Of a stretch of 64,000 nucleotides of DNA, positions 33,845 to 42,388 are shown piece after piece. Source of the DNA: DASQZK01 sp963809925. Its GTDB lineage: Bacteria > Bacteroidota > Bacteroidia > Bacteroidales > GCA-2748055. Under the pieces are notes generated by a model. It had not been told where the DNA came from and searched no databases. It saw only the letters and a program-made list of their open reading frames with translations. Numbering within the stretch: position 1 is the first letter of the stretch; each line of letters begins with the position of its first letter. Both the position numbers and the translations under genes were made by a program. The stretch spans positions 558,001 to 622,000 of the forward strand of contig CAWELH010000008.1 in NCBI GenBank assembly GCA_963809925.1. The letters run 5' to 3'.

Positions 33845-36091
33845 ATGATTTCACAGAAGACACGTTTCATTATTTTTTCGCTATTGCTGATTCTCGGTGC
33901 ATGTTCTCCCCGACCGGATACCTTCGACGTTGAATACCCGGAGGATCAATTTACAGAAGACGCCCTCCTCGACCTACGATATCTGAATGAAGATGAAGCC
34001 GGACAACATGGCTTTATCAGCCTTACAGCCGACAGTAACAGCTTTGCCGGTGGTGATGGTAAGGAGATCCGGTTCTGGTCCGTCAATGATGCCGTAAATG
34101 CCCGTCGGCTTAGCGATGAAGACATGCAAAGGCATGCCAGGTTCCTGGCCAAGATTGGCGTGAATATGATAAGGATTCACGGTTCCATTAATCCTGCCGG
34201 CAAAGACACGAAGATTAACCAGGTTGATACGGCTGAAGTGAGGGCGATATGGAAAACCGTAGCATTTATGAAAAGGGAGGGCATATACACCACCATATCA
34301 CCTTTTTGGGCTCATAATGGACATATGGGAGGCTGGGTGCCGGAAAAATGGGGCATCGACGGTTATTCCGGGACTGACAACCTTTGGGGAGTTATGTTTT
34401 TTAACGACCGCCTTAAGGAAGCCTACAAAACCTGGGTGAAATATCTTTACACAACGCCGAATCCCTATACCGGTATTGCACTTCGTGATGAACCGGCAGT
34501 AGCACTGATCCAGGTGAAAAATGAAGATGGCGTTTTTTTCTGGACCATGCAGAACGTGAAACCTGAACTCAAGCTTCTTATCAGGAAAAAGTTCACCGCA
34601 TGGCTTATGAAAAAATACGGCGGCTATGAAAATACACTGCGTAATTGGAACAACTTTACGCTGAAAGGTGACGATAATGGAAAGAAACTCTTTGATATTT
34701 TCAGCACCTGGGAAATGACACAGGCTGTACCTGATGAACAACAAGTTAGGATGAAGGACCAGACTGAATTCTTCACTCAGACACAATATAACTTTTATAA
34801 AGAGATTCACGATTTCTACCGTGACGTTTTGGGATGTAAGCAGCTCATCAATGCATGCAACTGGAAAACAGCCGATCAGCTAAGGCTTAACGACCTGGAA
34901 AGATTTACCTATACATCATGCGAGGTGGAAGCGGTAAACCGTTATTTTGATCCCGGACATGTCGGTGAGAATTCGGGATGGCGAATCGATACCGGCCATT
35001 ACTACCAGGGAAAATCAGCATTGCAAAATCCCATTGAAATTCCCGTCAATATCAAACAGGTGACAGGCTATCCGATGCTTGTCACCGAAAGTGGGTGGAA
35101 CCTACCGAATAAATATCAGTCGGAAGCACCCCTGCTGATTGCAGCCTACAGCTCTCTTTCCGGCGTTGCATCCTATTATTGGTTTGTAATCAATGCCATT
35201 ACTATGGATCCTGACCCGTATCTGACACGCATCAGCCTGGGCGAAAATCTCCATCCGATGAACCGGTGGACGTATTCAACTCCCGGGGGAGCTTTGATGT
35301 TCCCTGCTAATGCGCTCATATTCAGGCTGAATTATATCCGGCAGGGAAAGACTGTGGTTCATGAAGAACGTACAATGGATCAACTGTACAACAGGGACAT
35401 CCCCGTAATTTCAGAAGAAAACAGCTATGATCCGAACCGCGATGCAGGGTATGAAACGAAACCGGGATCTGACAGAACAGAAGTGAATCCGTTGGCCTAT
35501 TTAACCGGGCGTGTTGAGGTAAAATATGGAACTGAAAAACCCGGAGTAAGCCTCTTCCCTGGACTTAGCGAACTTATCGACATGGATAGGAAAACGGTGA
35601 AGAGTACCACGGGAGAAATGAGTCTGGATTACGGCCTGGGGATCTTCACGCTGAATACTCCCAAAGCAAGAGCCATATCGGGATTCCTTTCGCCAGGTAA
35701 AGAATACAAGCTTGGGGATCTGACGATATCATCAGAAAACAAGTATATAACCGTTGAACTGGTTTCTATGGATGGGGAAGACCTTGAAAAATCATCCAAA
35801 ATTCTGCTACAGGCCGGACCGACCTTCCGACCCTCCGGCTGGGAAGAGGAAGCCGCAAGTTACCGCATGGGCAAAGATTCGGTTCAGGGATATAAGATAC
35901 TAAACACCGGACATATGCCCTGGCTGGGCAAGACAATCGACGTAGAGATCAGTCTGAAGAATCCCGGACTCAAAGAGGCAATACTACTCAATACCGCCGG
36001 ATATGAGGCTCATCGTATCCCTTTGATGAAAGACAACGGGAATGTGAAACTCAAACTGCCAAGTGATTATATCTATATCATTTTGCAGTAG
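33845..36091 (+). CDS. Clan GH-A-like glycoside hydrolase lipoprotein
   Basis: A 748-residue lipoprotein (lipobox Gly-Ala-Cys, Cys20). 'IRFWSVNDAVNARR' and 'LAKIGVNMIRIHG' mark the start of a GH5/GH42-related TIM barrel. Glu227 in Lys-Asn-Glu after strand 4 and Glu415 in Thr-Glu-Ser-Gly-Trp after strand 7 fit the acid/base and nucleophile of clan A. The C-terminal ~250 residues are beta-rich. The family is not assignable by eye and the substrate is unknown. It follows the URO-D pair and precedes a Tat-exported isomerase-fold protein by 37 bases, a probable operon. Confidence 0.75.
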   Translation: MISQKTRFIIFSLLLILGACSPRPDTFDVEYPEDQFTEDALLDLRYLNEDEAGQHGFISLTADSNSFAGGDGKEIRFWSVNDAVNARRLSDEDMQRHARFLAKIGVNMIRIHGSINPAGKDTKINQVDTAEVRAIWKTVAFMKREGIYTTISPFWAHNGHMGGWVPEKWGIDGYSGTDNLWGVMFFNDRLKEAYKTWVKYLYTTPNPYTGIALRDEPAVALIQVKNEDGVFFWTMQNVKPELKLLIRKKFTAWLMKKYGGYENTLRNWNNFTLKGDDNGKKLFDIFSTWEMTQAVPDEQQVRMKDQTEFFTQTQYNFYKEIHDFYRDVLGCKQLINACNWKTADQLRLNDLERFTYTSCEVEAVNRYFDPGHVGENSGWRIDTGHYYQGKSALQNPIEIPVNIKQVTGYPMLVTESGWNLPNKYQSEAPLLIAAYSSLSGVASYYWFVINAITMDPDPYLTRISLGENLHPMNRWTYSTPGGALMFPANALIFRLNYIRQGKTVVHEERTMDQLYNRDIPVISEENSYDPNRDAGYETKPGSDRTEVNPLAYLTGRVEVKYGTEKPGVSLFPGLSELIDMDRKTVKSTTGEMSLDYGLGIFTLNTPKARAISGFLSPGKEYKLGDLTISSENKYITVELVSMDGEDLEKSSKILLQAGPTFRPSGWEEEAASYRMGKDSVQGYKILNTGHMPWLGKTIDVEISLKNPGLKEAILLNTAGYEAHRIPLMKDNGNVKLKLPSDYIYIILQ

Positions 36092-36128
36092 GTAAATCCC
36101 AGGATCCAACCAAAAATCAGAAACGAAG

Positions 36129-37067
36129 ATGATTACCAGACGCAAAATGCTTACATATACCGGCGCCGCCCTGGCTGCTGGTACTTTGTCATGGCAGGAT
36201 TCCCTGGCAGCAACACAGACAGCCAAAAAACCTGTAAAGTTCAGGTATTCATTGAATACGGCGACCATCAGCGGAAATAATGCAGGAGTTAAAAAATACA
36301 TCGATACTGCTGCCAGGGCAGGCTATGATGGTATTGAATTATGGGTGCGAGATATCAGATCCTATCTAAAGGAAGGCCACGCTGTAGGTGAATTAAAAAA
36401 GTACATAAACGACAGCGGCATTAAGGTAGAAGATGCCATTGGCTTTGCCACATGGCTGTCGAGGGATGATACTAAACGCAAAGCGGGCGTCGAAGAAATG
36501 AAAAGTGATATGGAACTCATGGCTTCACTGGGCTGCACACGTATAGCGGCGCCCTCATCAGGTGTCAGTGGCGATGAGGCCCTCGACCTATTTCTGGCCG
36601 GTGAACAGTACCGCTCACTGATCGCCCTCGGCCGTCAGACAGGTGTCATGCCCCAGCTGGAATTTTGGGGTGCTTCACCCTATCTGTTCCACATTGGTCA
36701 GGCGGCCATGATCTGTGCCATAGCGGCAGATCCTGACGTACATATTCTTGCCGACGTATTTCATCTTTTCCGGGGCGGATCAGGTTTCGAAGCGCTTAAT
36801 ATGTTTCGCGGAGATGTTCTCGAAGTCTTCCATATGAACGATTATCCTGCCGGAATTCCACGGGAGGAGCAACAAGACAGTGACCGTGTTTACCCGGGCG
36901 ACGGGATCGCTCCAATGAAGCAAATACTTACCTCACTTGCCGCGATGGGAGGTGAGAAAGTCCTCTCCGTGGAAGTGTTCAACAAGGATTATTGGGAACA
37001 GGACCCGGAAACGGTTGCAAGAACAGCACTGGAGAAAATGAGAAGGCTGGTGGCGGAAATCATTTGA
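36129..37067 (+). CDS. Tat-exported sugar phosphate isomerase/epimerase-fold protein
   Basis: A 312-residue xylose-isomerase-like TIM barrel (AP endonuclease 2 superfamily). The N-terminus has a twin-arginine signal (Arg-Arg-Lys-Met, then a hydrophobic stretch to Ala28). 'GYDGIELWVRDI', 'PQLEFWGA', 'HILADVFHLFRGG' (Asp and His metal ligands) and 'LSVEVFNKDYW' are the four metal-ligand strands of the fold. Export folded via Tat fits a metalloenzyme acting in the periplasm. Related secreted proteins work in 3-keto-sugar chemistry, but no oxidoreductase partner is in the window, so the activity is open. Confidence 0.8.
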   Translation: MITRRKMLTYTGAALAAGTLSWQDSLAATQTAKKPVKFRYSLNTATISGNNAGVKKYIDTAARAGYDGIELWVRDIRSYLKEGHAVGELKKYINDSGIKVEDAIGFATWLSRDDTKRKAGVEEMKSDMELMASLGCTRIAAPSSGVSGDEALDLFLAGEQYRSLIALGRQTGVMPQLEFWGASPYLFHIGQAAMICAIAADPDVHILADVFHLFRGGSGFEALNMFRGDVLEVFHMNDYPAGIPREEQQDSDRVYPGDGIAPMKQILTSLAAMGGEKVLSVEVFNKDYWEQDPETVARTALEKMRRLVAEII

Positions 37068-37076
37068 TCACGTGAA

Positions 37077-39545
37077 CTATTCTCCCATCTTTTGAACCGC
37101 TTTCATCAGGAAAACATACGACGATCCGGAGGCAATGGTATATTCCTTCTGAACCCAGAAGAACGGATCTTCAATCTGAAATTCAATCAGATCAGGGTAG
37201 ATCACAAGTGGGCCGGCACATATCCCGCCCGGAATATAGGAATGATCAGCCCTTGTGATCCCGTACGCGGAGGTGATGGACTTCGCTCCTACACCTGTCA
37301 CGAGCGAATGGTTTGATACAGGATGGTTGCCATGCATATAGCTGATCACATCATAAATAAAATCACTACTCACCACGTCGGGAGCGTATTTGTGCAGGAA
37401 ATACTGTGATTGGGCAACGCCGATGAAATTAAATCCGGTACCAAACATGCTGTGAATCGGCATAACATGGTAGGGACTTTTATTCAGTTCACCTTCAAAC
37501 GTCGTCTTATATTCTTTCAGCGCACTATCGAACCGCTTTTTAAAATTCTTATCACCGATCTTATCCACCACCCTGCTAAAGGACCAGAGTGAATAGCTGC
37601 CAAACCGGCCTGTCATTTCGATGGGTTCCAGCAACAGATCTCTGAATTCATCACTTCCTGTACACAGATACAGTTCAACAGCAACCATTTTTTTCCTGGA
37701 TCCCTGGTAGCGGGCGTATCGTGGTGAATCTTCTTCCGCCGTTGCATTGTTCACATTCTTCCAAATGGTCAGGGCAGTATTCAGACATTCTGCTGATAGA
37801 GCAGCATTGTAAGCCTTTAATGCCCGTGAAGCTGCTGCAAGCGCTGTAGCCGCCTCATATTCGTACGACTGACGGTAGTTTGTAAATGCCAGTCTGTCGT
37901 CCTGTTTCCCGGAATGGTCTCTGGTACGTTCTTCACCGGAAAGTGAAGGATCATAAATCAGTCCGTCGGTTTGAGAGGCTGCATCGCCCATTTGCAGGTA
38001 TTGTTCAAAATCGGGGCAGATAACTCCGCGGGTGTAGTGACCAAAGTTCTGGTAACAAGCCATTACATAAGCGACTCCGTGTTCTATCTGCTGTATGAGG
38101 TCGGGTTTCCCATCGGGTTCATGGAGTCTGACACTCCGCAAGGTTTCATCAATATTGGTTTGATCGGAACCGGCGCCAAATTCCTCAACCGTAAGGCTGA
38201 GGGTGTATAGTGTGGATGTATTCGAAGGAGATTCAATATCATTATCGCCGGCATCATGCCAGCCCCCCACATTATATCCAGGAATATGCTCAAGCGCTTT
38301 AAATTTTGTATTGGTTTTGTTATCCATCTGGTAATGGTCGAAATGTATCTTGTCCGGAGGTGCCTGGAGCGCATCGTCGAGATGACATGCACCATGCCAG
38401 AGCCGCATACGGTCCCAAACAGAAACGTGACACATTTGCACCGGGATAAAAGTTTCCAGTGTTGGTCTCCAGAATTCACTCTCGTAAATCGACGGACTGA
38501 TTATAAATGACTCCGTATTCCTGTTGCGATAACGGATAAAATAGATACCTTCCTCCTTCACAGATGAAAAGTCAAACCGGGCATAAGTTTTCCGGTAATA
38601 GGGCCCCCATATTACCGGAACGCCTGATTTTATCACTTCCTGTCCGCCGTCCTTATTTAGACGATAAAGATAAACAGTGTCGGGAACATCGGTATTATCC
38701 ATTTCGATAACCGAAACCTTAGGCTGGGAAGACTGGTATCCGATTTGTGATATCCCCACAACTGCCTCACTTTTCCAGCTGTCATGGATTTCAGGCTTTA
38801 TGAGCCACTCTGTTTGATTTCCATGATCATCACCGGGCAGAAGACTACGTACAATGAACCACTTGTGGTTTGTACTTCCACGTCCGTCAAGGAGATCGAG
38901 CTGACCTTTCACCGCTTCAATAGTGAGATGATGCATGCCGTCGTCCGGTGCAAGGGAAAGCTTCGTGCCGCTGGCCATTGGCACTGCTTCCAGCTCACTG
39001 TTCCGATAATCACGAGGCCCGTTGAACTGGTAAGGGAATATACCCTCCCTGCCATCCATAAAATATGCTTTGCCTTTATAGGTGCCCGGGAAAAACTCCA
39101 TGATGAAAGCCAGCTTCCCGATCAGACTGTCAGCAATTTCCCCTTCGGTATGTACCCTGATCCTGAGGTTCTCACCCTCACCCTTAAGATTTATATGGTA
39201 TTTAAAGCCAAGTTTTGAATAATCCATATCGATAAAAATCTCATCCTGGAGACTGTCAGTCCGGGAGCTTACGAACTCCGGCATGGGGATATCAAAAGCC
39301 TCCGGAATGGGAATGGGTTCGAGCCGGATATCACCGTTTGATGCTACGCGATCGCCGTGAATGACCAGCTCAACCGCACCACGGCGGCCCTGATAATAGG
39401 TGTTATGAAAAGCCATAACGCTAAAACAGCGCGAGTATAACTGCCCTTGTTTATCAAGATGCAATGCATCGGATTTTTGTGCATAAAATATTGCTGGAAA
39501 CTGGAGAAGCAGCAGGAATGCTGCCATCAGACGGATAATCTTCAT
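37077..39545 (-). CDS. Glycoside hydrolase family 9 with an extra N-terminal domain
   Basis: An 822-residue secreted enzyme (signal to about residue 22). An unassigned beta-rich domain (about 30-255) comes first, then the Ig-like CelD_N domain (about 262-350), then the GH9 (alpha/alpha)6 barrel. 'GGWHDAGDND' (427-436) holds the two aspartates of the family, Asp431 and Asp434, and Glu801 in Lys-Glu-Tyr-Thr-Ile-Ala is the likely acid, so the active site looks complete. GH9 enzymes are mainly endo- or exo-acting beta-1,4-glucanases; the exact substrate is unknown. It converges on the isomerase-fold gene with 9 bases between the stops. Confidence 0.87.
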   Translation of the reverse strand: MKIIRLMAAFLLLLQFPAIFYAQKSDALHLDKQGQLYSRCFSVMAFHNTYYQGRRGAVELVIHGDRVASNGDIRLEPIPIPEAFDIPMPEFVSSRTDSLQDEIFIDMDYSKLGFKYHINLKGEGENLRIRVHTEGEIADSLIGKLAFIMEFFPGTYKGKAYFMDGREGIFPYQFNGPRDYRNSELEAVPMASGTKLSLAPDDGMHHLTIEAVKGQLDLLDGRGSTNHKWFIVRSLLPGDDHGNQTEWLIKPEIHDSWKSEAVVGISQIGYQSSQPKVSVIEMDNTDVPDTVYLYRLNKDGGQEVIKSGVPVIWGPYYRKTYARFDFSSVKEEGIYFIRYRNRNTESFIISPSIYESEFWRPTLETFIPVQMCHVSVWDRMRLWHGACHLDDALQAPPDKIHFDHYQMDNKTNTKFKALEHIPGYNVGGWHDAGDNDIESPSNTSTLYTLSLTVEEFGAGSDQTNIDETLRSVRLHEPDGKPDLIQQIEHGVAYVMACYQNFGHYTRGVICPDFEQYLQMGDAASQTDGLIYDPSLSGEERTRDHSGKQDDRLAFTNYRQSYEYEAATALAAASRALKAYNAALSAECLNTALTIWKNVNNATAEEDSPRYARYQGSRKKMVAVELYLCTGSDEFRDLLLEPIEMTGRFGSYSLWSFSRVVDKIGDKNFKKRFDSALKEYKTTFEGELNKSPYHVMPIHSMFGTGFNFIGVAQSQYFLHKYAPDVVSSDFIYDVISYMHGNHPVSNHSLVTGVGAKSITSAYGITRADHSYIPGGICAGPLVIYPDLIEFQIEDPFFWVQKEYTIASGSSYVFLMKAVQKMGE

Positions 39546-39769
39546 GGTTAGGAGGTGGGTTGGTAATTGAAGGTTAAAAGTAGAATAATTTTAATGAGTA
39601 ATGTGGTGTGTGAAAAAGTTTTTTGAGAGACTGAAACTCCTTTTATAAAAATTCTGCACTCCTGCCATAGGAAGCTGTTAAATTTTGCTATCTTAGATTT
39701 TGAGTCGGTCAACAGCTCCTGAACCATTGCCGCTTCAGCTGATAAGGATACAAGCTTAAATTACAATTT

Positions 39770-40462
39770 ATGAAACTCATTATACTTGCAATACTGCTTT
39801 CATTCAGCTCCATTTCAGTGTTTTCCCAGGACTATATCGTGCTGAAAAGCGGAAACTCTTATCATTGCCAGATTACAAGTGAGGACAGTCTGAATATATA
39901 TTTTATCATCCCGGAAGAGAATGGTAAGGGTATATCCACCTTCATTGAAAAAGAAAATATACAATCAATTATTCGGAATGACTTCGGCCGCGAATACCCA
40001 ATGGTAAGTGTGGAAAGGCTGCAACCAAAATCCACGGTCCGACTAAGTTTTATTGTGCCAGGCCTGATGCTGGAGAAGAAAGCTTCCGAATCGTCAAGCA
40101 TTGTATTTCATTTGTGGGCCGGAATATCCTATACATCTACGTATTCAAGTATTACCGATCAGACAAGATCAAGTCTACATATATATCCAAATTTCACCAT
40201 AGAACCACGCTTTTACAGCCATCTGGAAGATAGAAAAATCATGGGGAAACGGACTGATAATTTTTCAGGTACTTATTTAGGTATACCTTTTACACTCACG
40301 CTTACCCAGCCCAGCTTATCCGCAGGTCCCGTTTTCGGTTTTCAAAGAACCCTGGGCAGTGATGGGTTCTGGGGCTTTGAATTTGGTGTGGGACTGCTGG
40401 AAAATAAAAATGCCATGTCTGTGGGTCTAATCGGTAATTTCAGTCTGGGCTTCATACTCTAA
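39770..40462 (+). CDS. Secreted beta-rich protein of unknown function
   Basis: A 230-residue protein with a Sec signal (residues 1-20, ending Phe-Ser-Gln). The body is rich in Ser, Thr, Tyr and alternating hydrophobic residues and ends with 'SVGLIGNFSLGFIL', like a small outer-membrane beta-barrel C-terminus with terminal hydrophobic residue. The family was not recognised. It stands alone between unrelated genes. Confidence 0.6.
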   Translation: MKLIILAILLSFSSISVFSQDYIVLKSGNSYHCQITSEDSLNIYFIIPEENGKGISTFIEKENIQSIIRNDFGREYPMVSVERLQPKSTVRLSFIVPGLMLEKKASESSSIVFHLWAGISYTSTYSSITDQTRSSLHIYPNFTIEPRFYSHLEDRKIMGKRTDNFSGTYLGIPFTLTLTQPSLSAGPVFGFQRTLGSDGFWGFEFGVGLLENKNAMSVGLIGNFSLGFIL

Positions 40463-40726
40463 AAGTAACATCCGGATCGGAACAATAGGTTTTCTTCCTG
40501 TTGAAAAATCTGAGATCTAAACGTAATCCCCCGAAAGATTTAATCCTTTTGCATCTGTCGGAGCACTGCAATTACAGATATGAGTAAATAGGATAAAAAA
40601 GTGACGGCAATTTTCCATCCTGTACCATTTTGTTGTCCGTTGATTCCGACGGCAATTGCAACTAATTCGTTTACTGATTGTTAATACCTCAAATCAAGGA
40701 TATTCATTCTTCCAAAATCACATGAC

Positions 40727-41197
40727 ATGAAGTTTACAGCATTGCAACAATTGATCTTAATCACGATCCTCGCCTCGTTTCACTTCCTGGTTGCCGGACA
40801 GGTTGCAGCCAGGCCTGTATTAACCCTGAATCATATTTCACTCTCCGTAAAGGATGTCAATCGTTCGGCAAATTTTTATAGTGAAGTACTGGGATTGAGT
40901 GAGATAACAAATCGTACAGAGGCAGCCGGCATCAGGTGGTTTTCCATCGGCGATGGTAAAGAGCTGCATCTGATTTCAAATGCAGGGAAAGCCGTAAGTA
41001 TCAACAAATCTGTACATATCGCCTTCTCCGTTGCAGACCTTTCATCATTTATTTTGAATCTGCATGCTATGAAGGTGGAATTTACCGACTGGCCGGGGAA
41101 CAAGGACAAAATTAGTGTTCGTGCGGATGGCATCCATCAGGTTTACTTTCAGGACCCGGATGGGTATTGGATTGAGGTGAATACTGCGGGGGAGTGA
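40727..41197 (+). CDS. Secreted VOC-family (glyoxalase-fold) protein
   Basis: A 156-residue protein with a signal-like N-terminus (residues 1-25) followed by one glyoxalase/bleomycin resistance fold. 'LNHISLSVKDVNRSANFY' starts the first beta-alpha-beta-beta-beta unit with metal ligand His36; Glu150 in 'GYWIEVN' is the last. The domain is complete with two such modules. An exported VOC protein is unusual; substrate unknown. Confidence 0.72.
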   Translation: MKFTALQQLILITILASFHFLVAGQVAARPVLTLNHISLSVKDVNRSANFYSEVLGLSEITNRTEAAGIRWFSIGDGKELHLISNAGKAVSINKSVHIAFSVADLSSFILNLHAMKVEFTDWPGNKDKISVRADGIHQVYFQDPDGYWIEVNTAGE

Positions 41198-41852
41198 GGG
41201 GGGGAAGGTGATGGAGTTAGGAAGTTAGGAGAAGGAAGTTAGGAAGAGAGGTGGGGAGTGGAATGATATTTCCATTCCAGGGCATTCACCAACATTGGTC
41301 ATGGTTTGGGCCACGAATTGGTAAAATTCCGATTGGGCCATCCCCTATGCCGGAGGCATTCAATTACGATATCCATGGTCACGCCTATGAATAGGACAGT
41401 GGTCTTTAAATCCATCCCCAAACCTTGTCCACCGGAGCTTCAGGGTAGGCAGATCATCAAATGACATGGGAGGGGCTTCGTTGTTTTAAAGGAGCTTCGG
41501 TATAGTGGGTCCCACCCCCGCCGACCAACCGACCGACCCTTAATGACTTTCACCCCCCAAATCTCAGCGTCCCGTTTTCCACTTTTTGATGAAAAGTTAT
41601 CAACTACTGAAATGGTTGATGCCCAATTTTGACGAAGGTAGCGTAAATTAATTGCCCAAAACCCGGACTCCGGGGCCCAAGATCATGCCATCCTTTTCTG
41701 TTTTTGCACTTTTTTGTAACTTTATCCAAAGGTAACCACGCCAAACGCACATCCAAATTGTAACTAACCGAAGAAAACCAGCCAATAAAACCAATCGCTT
41801 TTTTATTATTCACAACCGGCCTTCATGAATCAAATTATATCTACTTCAAACC
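41198..41852. other. Long intergenic region with low-complexity and hairpin sequence
   Basis: The 655 bases begin with a purine-rich stretch (41186-41261) containing three copies of GAAGTTAGGA-like sequence, then a stem of TGGAATG and CATTCCA at 41259-41279. From 41300 to 41600 the base composition resembles decayed sequence. A minus-strand frame at 41604-41813 gives a 69-residue peptide without recognisable domain and is not called. Otherwise nothing was recognised. Confidence 0.5.
41259..41279. repeat. Inverted repeat with 7-bp stem
   Basis: TGGAATG and CATTCCA pair perfectly around a 7-base loop. It lies 61 bases behind the VOC gene but has no T-tract; a role as terminator is possible, not shown. 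Confidence 0.45.
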
Positions 41853-42332
41853 ATGAGACAATCTTTCCTCCCTATATGGATCTTCATGATCCTGATTAGT
41901 TGTTCTTCGCATCTATCCGCACAAAAAATTTCGGATAAACAGAGATTCGACATTGAAAAACAAATCGACACACAATTTCTGGCCATGCTTGAAGCAGCGG
42001 GTAAACTTGATTTAACCGCGCTAAGCGAAGGGGTTGATGACAGGAACCACGCCGGCTTTATTACCAACGGTACATACTTTGCCTCGTTTGATTCCCTGAT
42101 GACTGTCTATAAGCAAAATTCGGGAAGGGTGATCAACCAGGTTTTTACTGTGCAAAAGAAAAAGATCACGGTACTTTCCCCTGACATTGCACTGCTTACT
42201 GCCGGTGGTGTAGCAAAAGTCAATGGTTCTTCCGGAAGTATCACAAATGTAAAATTTTTATGGTCATTTGTTTATGAGAGAATTGACGGGAAATGGCAGG
42301 TCATTCAATCGCACCAGTCCTCTGTAAGGTAA
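41853..42332 (+). CDS. NTF2-like (SnoaL/DUF4440-type) secreted protein
   Basis: A 159-residue protein with a hydrophobic N-terminus and a possible lipobox Ile-Ser-Cys at about residue 15. The remainder fits the NTF2-like cone fold of the DUF4440 group ('IDTQFLAMLEAAGKLDLTAL', 'FVYERIDGKWQVIQSHQSS'). Members bind small molecules or act as enzymes; none of the usual catalytic residues can be assigned. It is 56 bases upstream of the esterase fusion and may be cotranscribed. Confidence 0.72.
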   Translation: MRQSFLPIWIFMILISCSSHLSAQKISDKQRFDIEKQIDTQFLAMLEAAGKLDLTALSEGVDDRNHAGFITNGTYFASFDSLMTVYKQNSGRVINQVFTVQKKKITVLSPDIALLTAGGVAKVNGSSGSITNVKFLWSFVYERIDGKWQVIQSHQSSVR

Positions 42333-42388
42333 AAACCTTTCTCAGGTTCTGATGTTAAGTTCTGAAGAATGTTATATTCCCGAATACG

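Noticed and set aside
41604..41813. A 69-codon minus-strand frame in the long gap before the NTF2-like gene
   Set aside because: No signal, domain or ribosome site, and the surrounding DNA looks non-coding.
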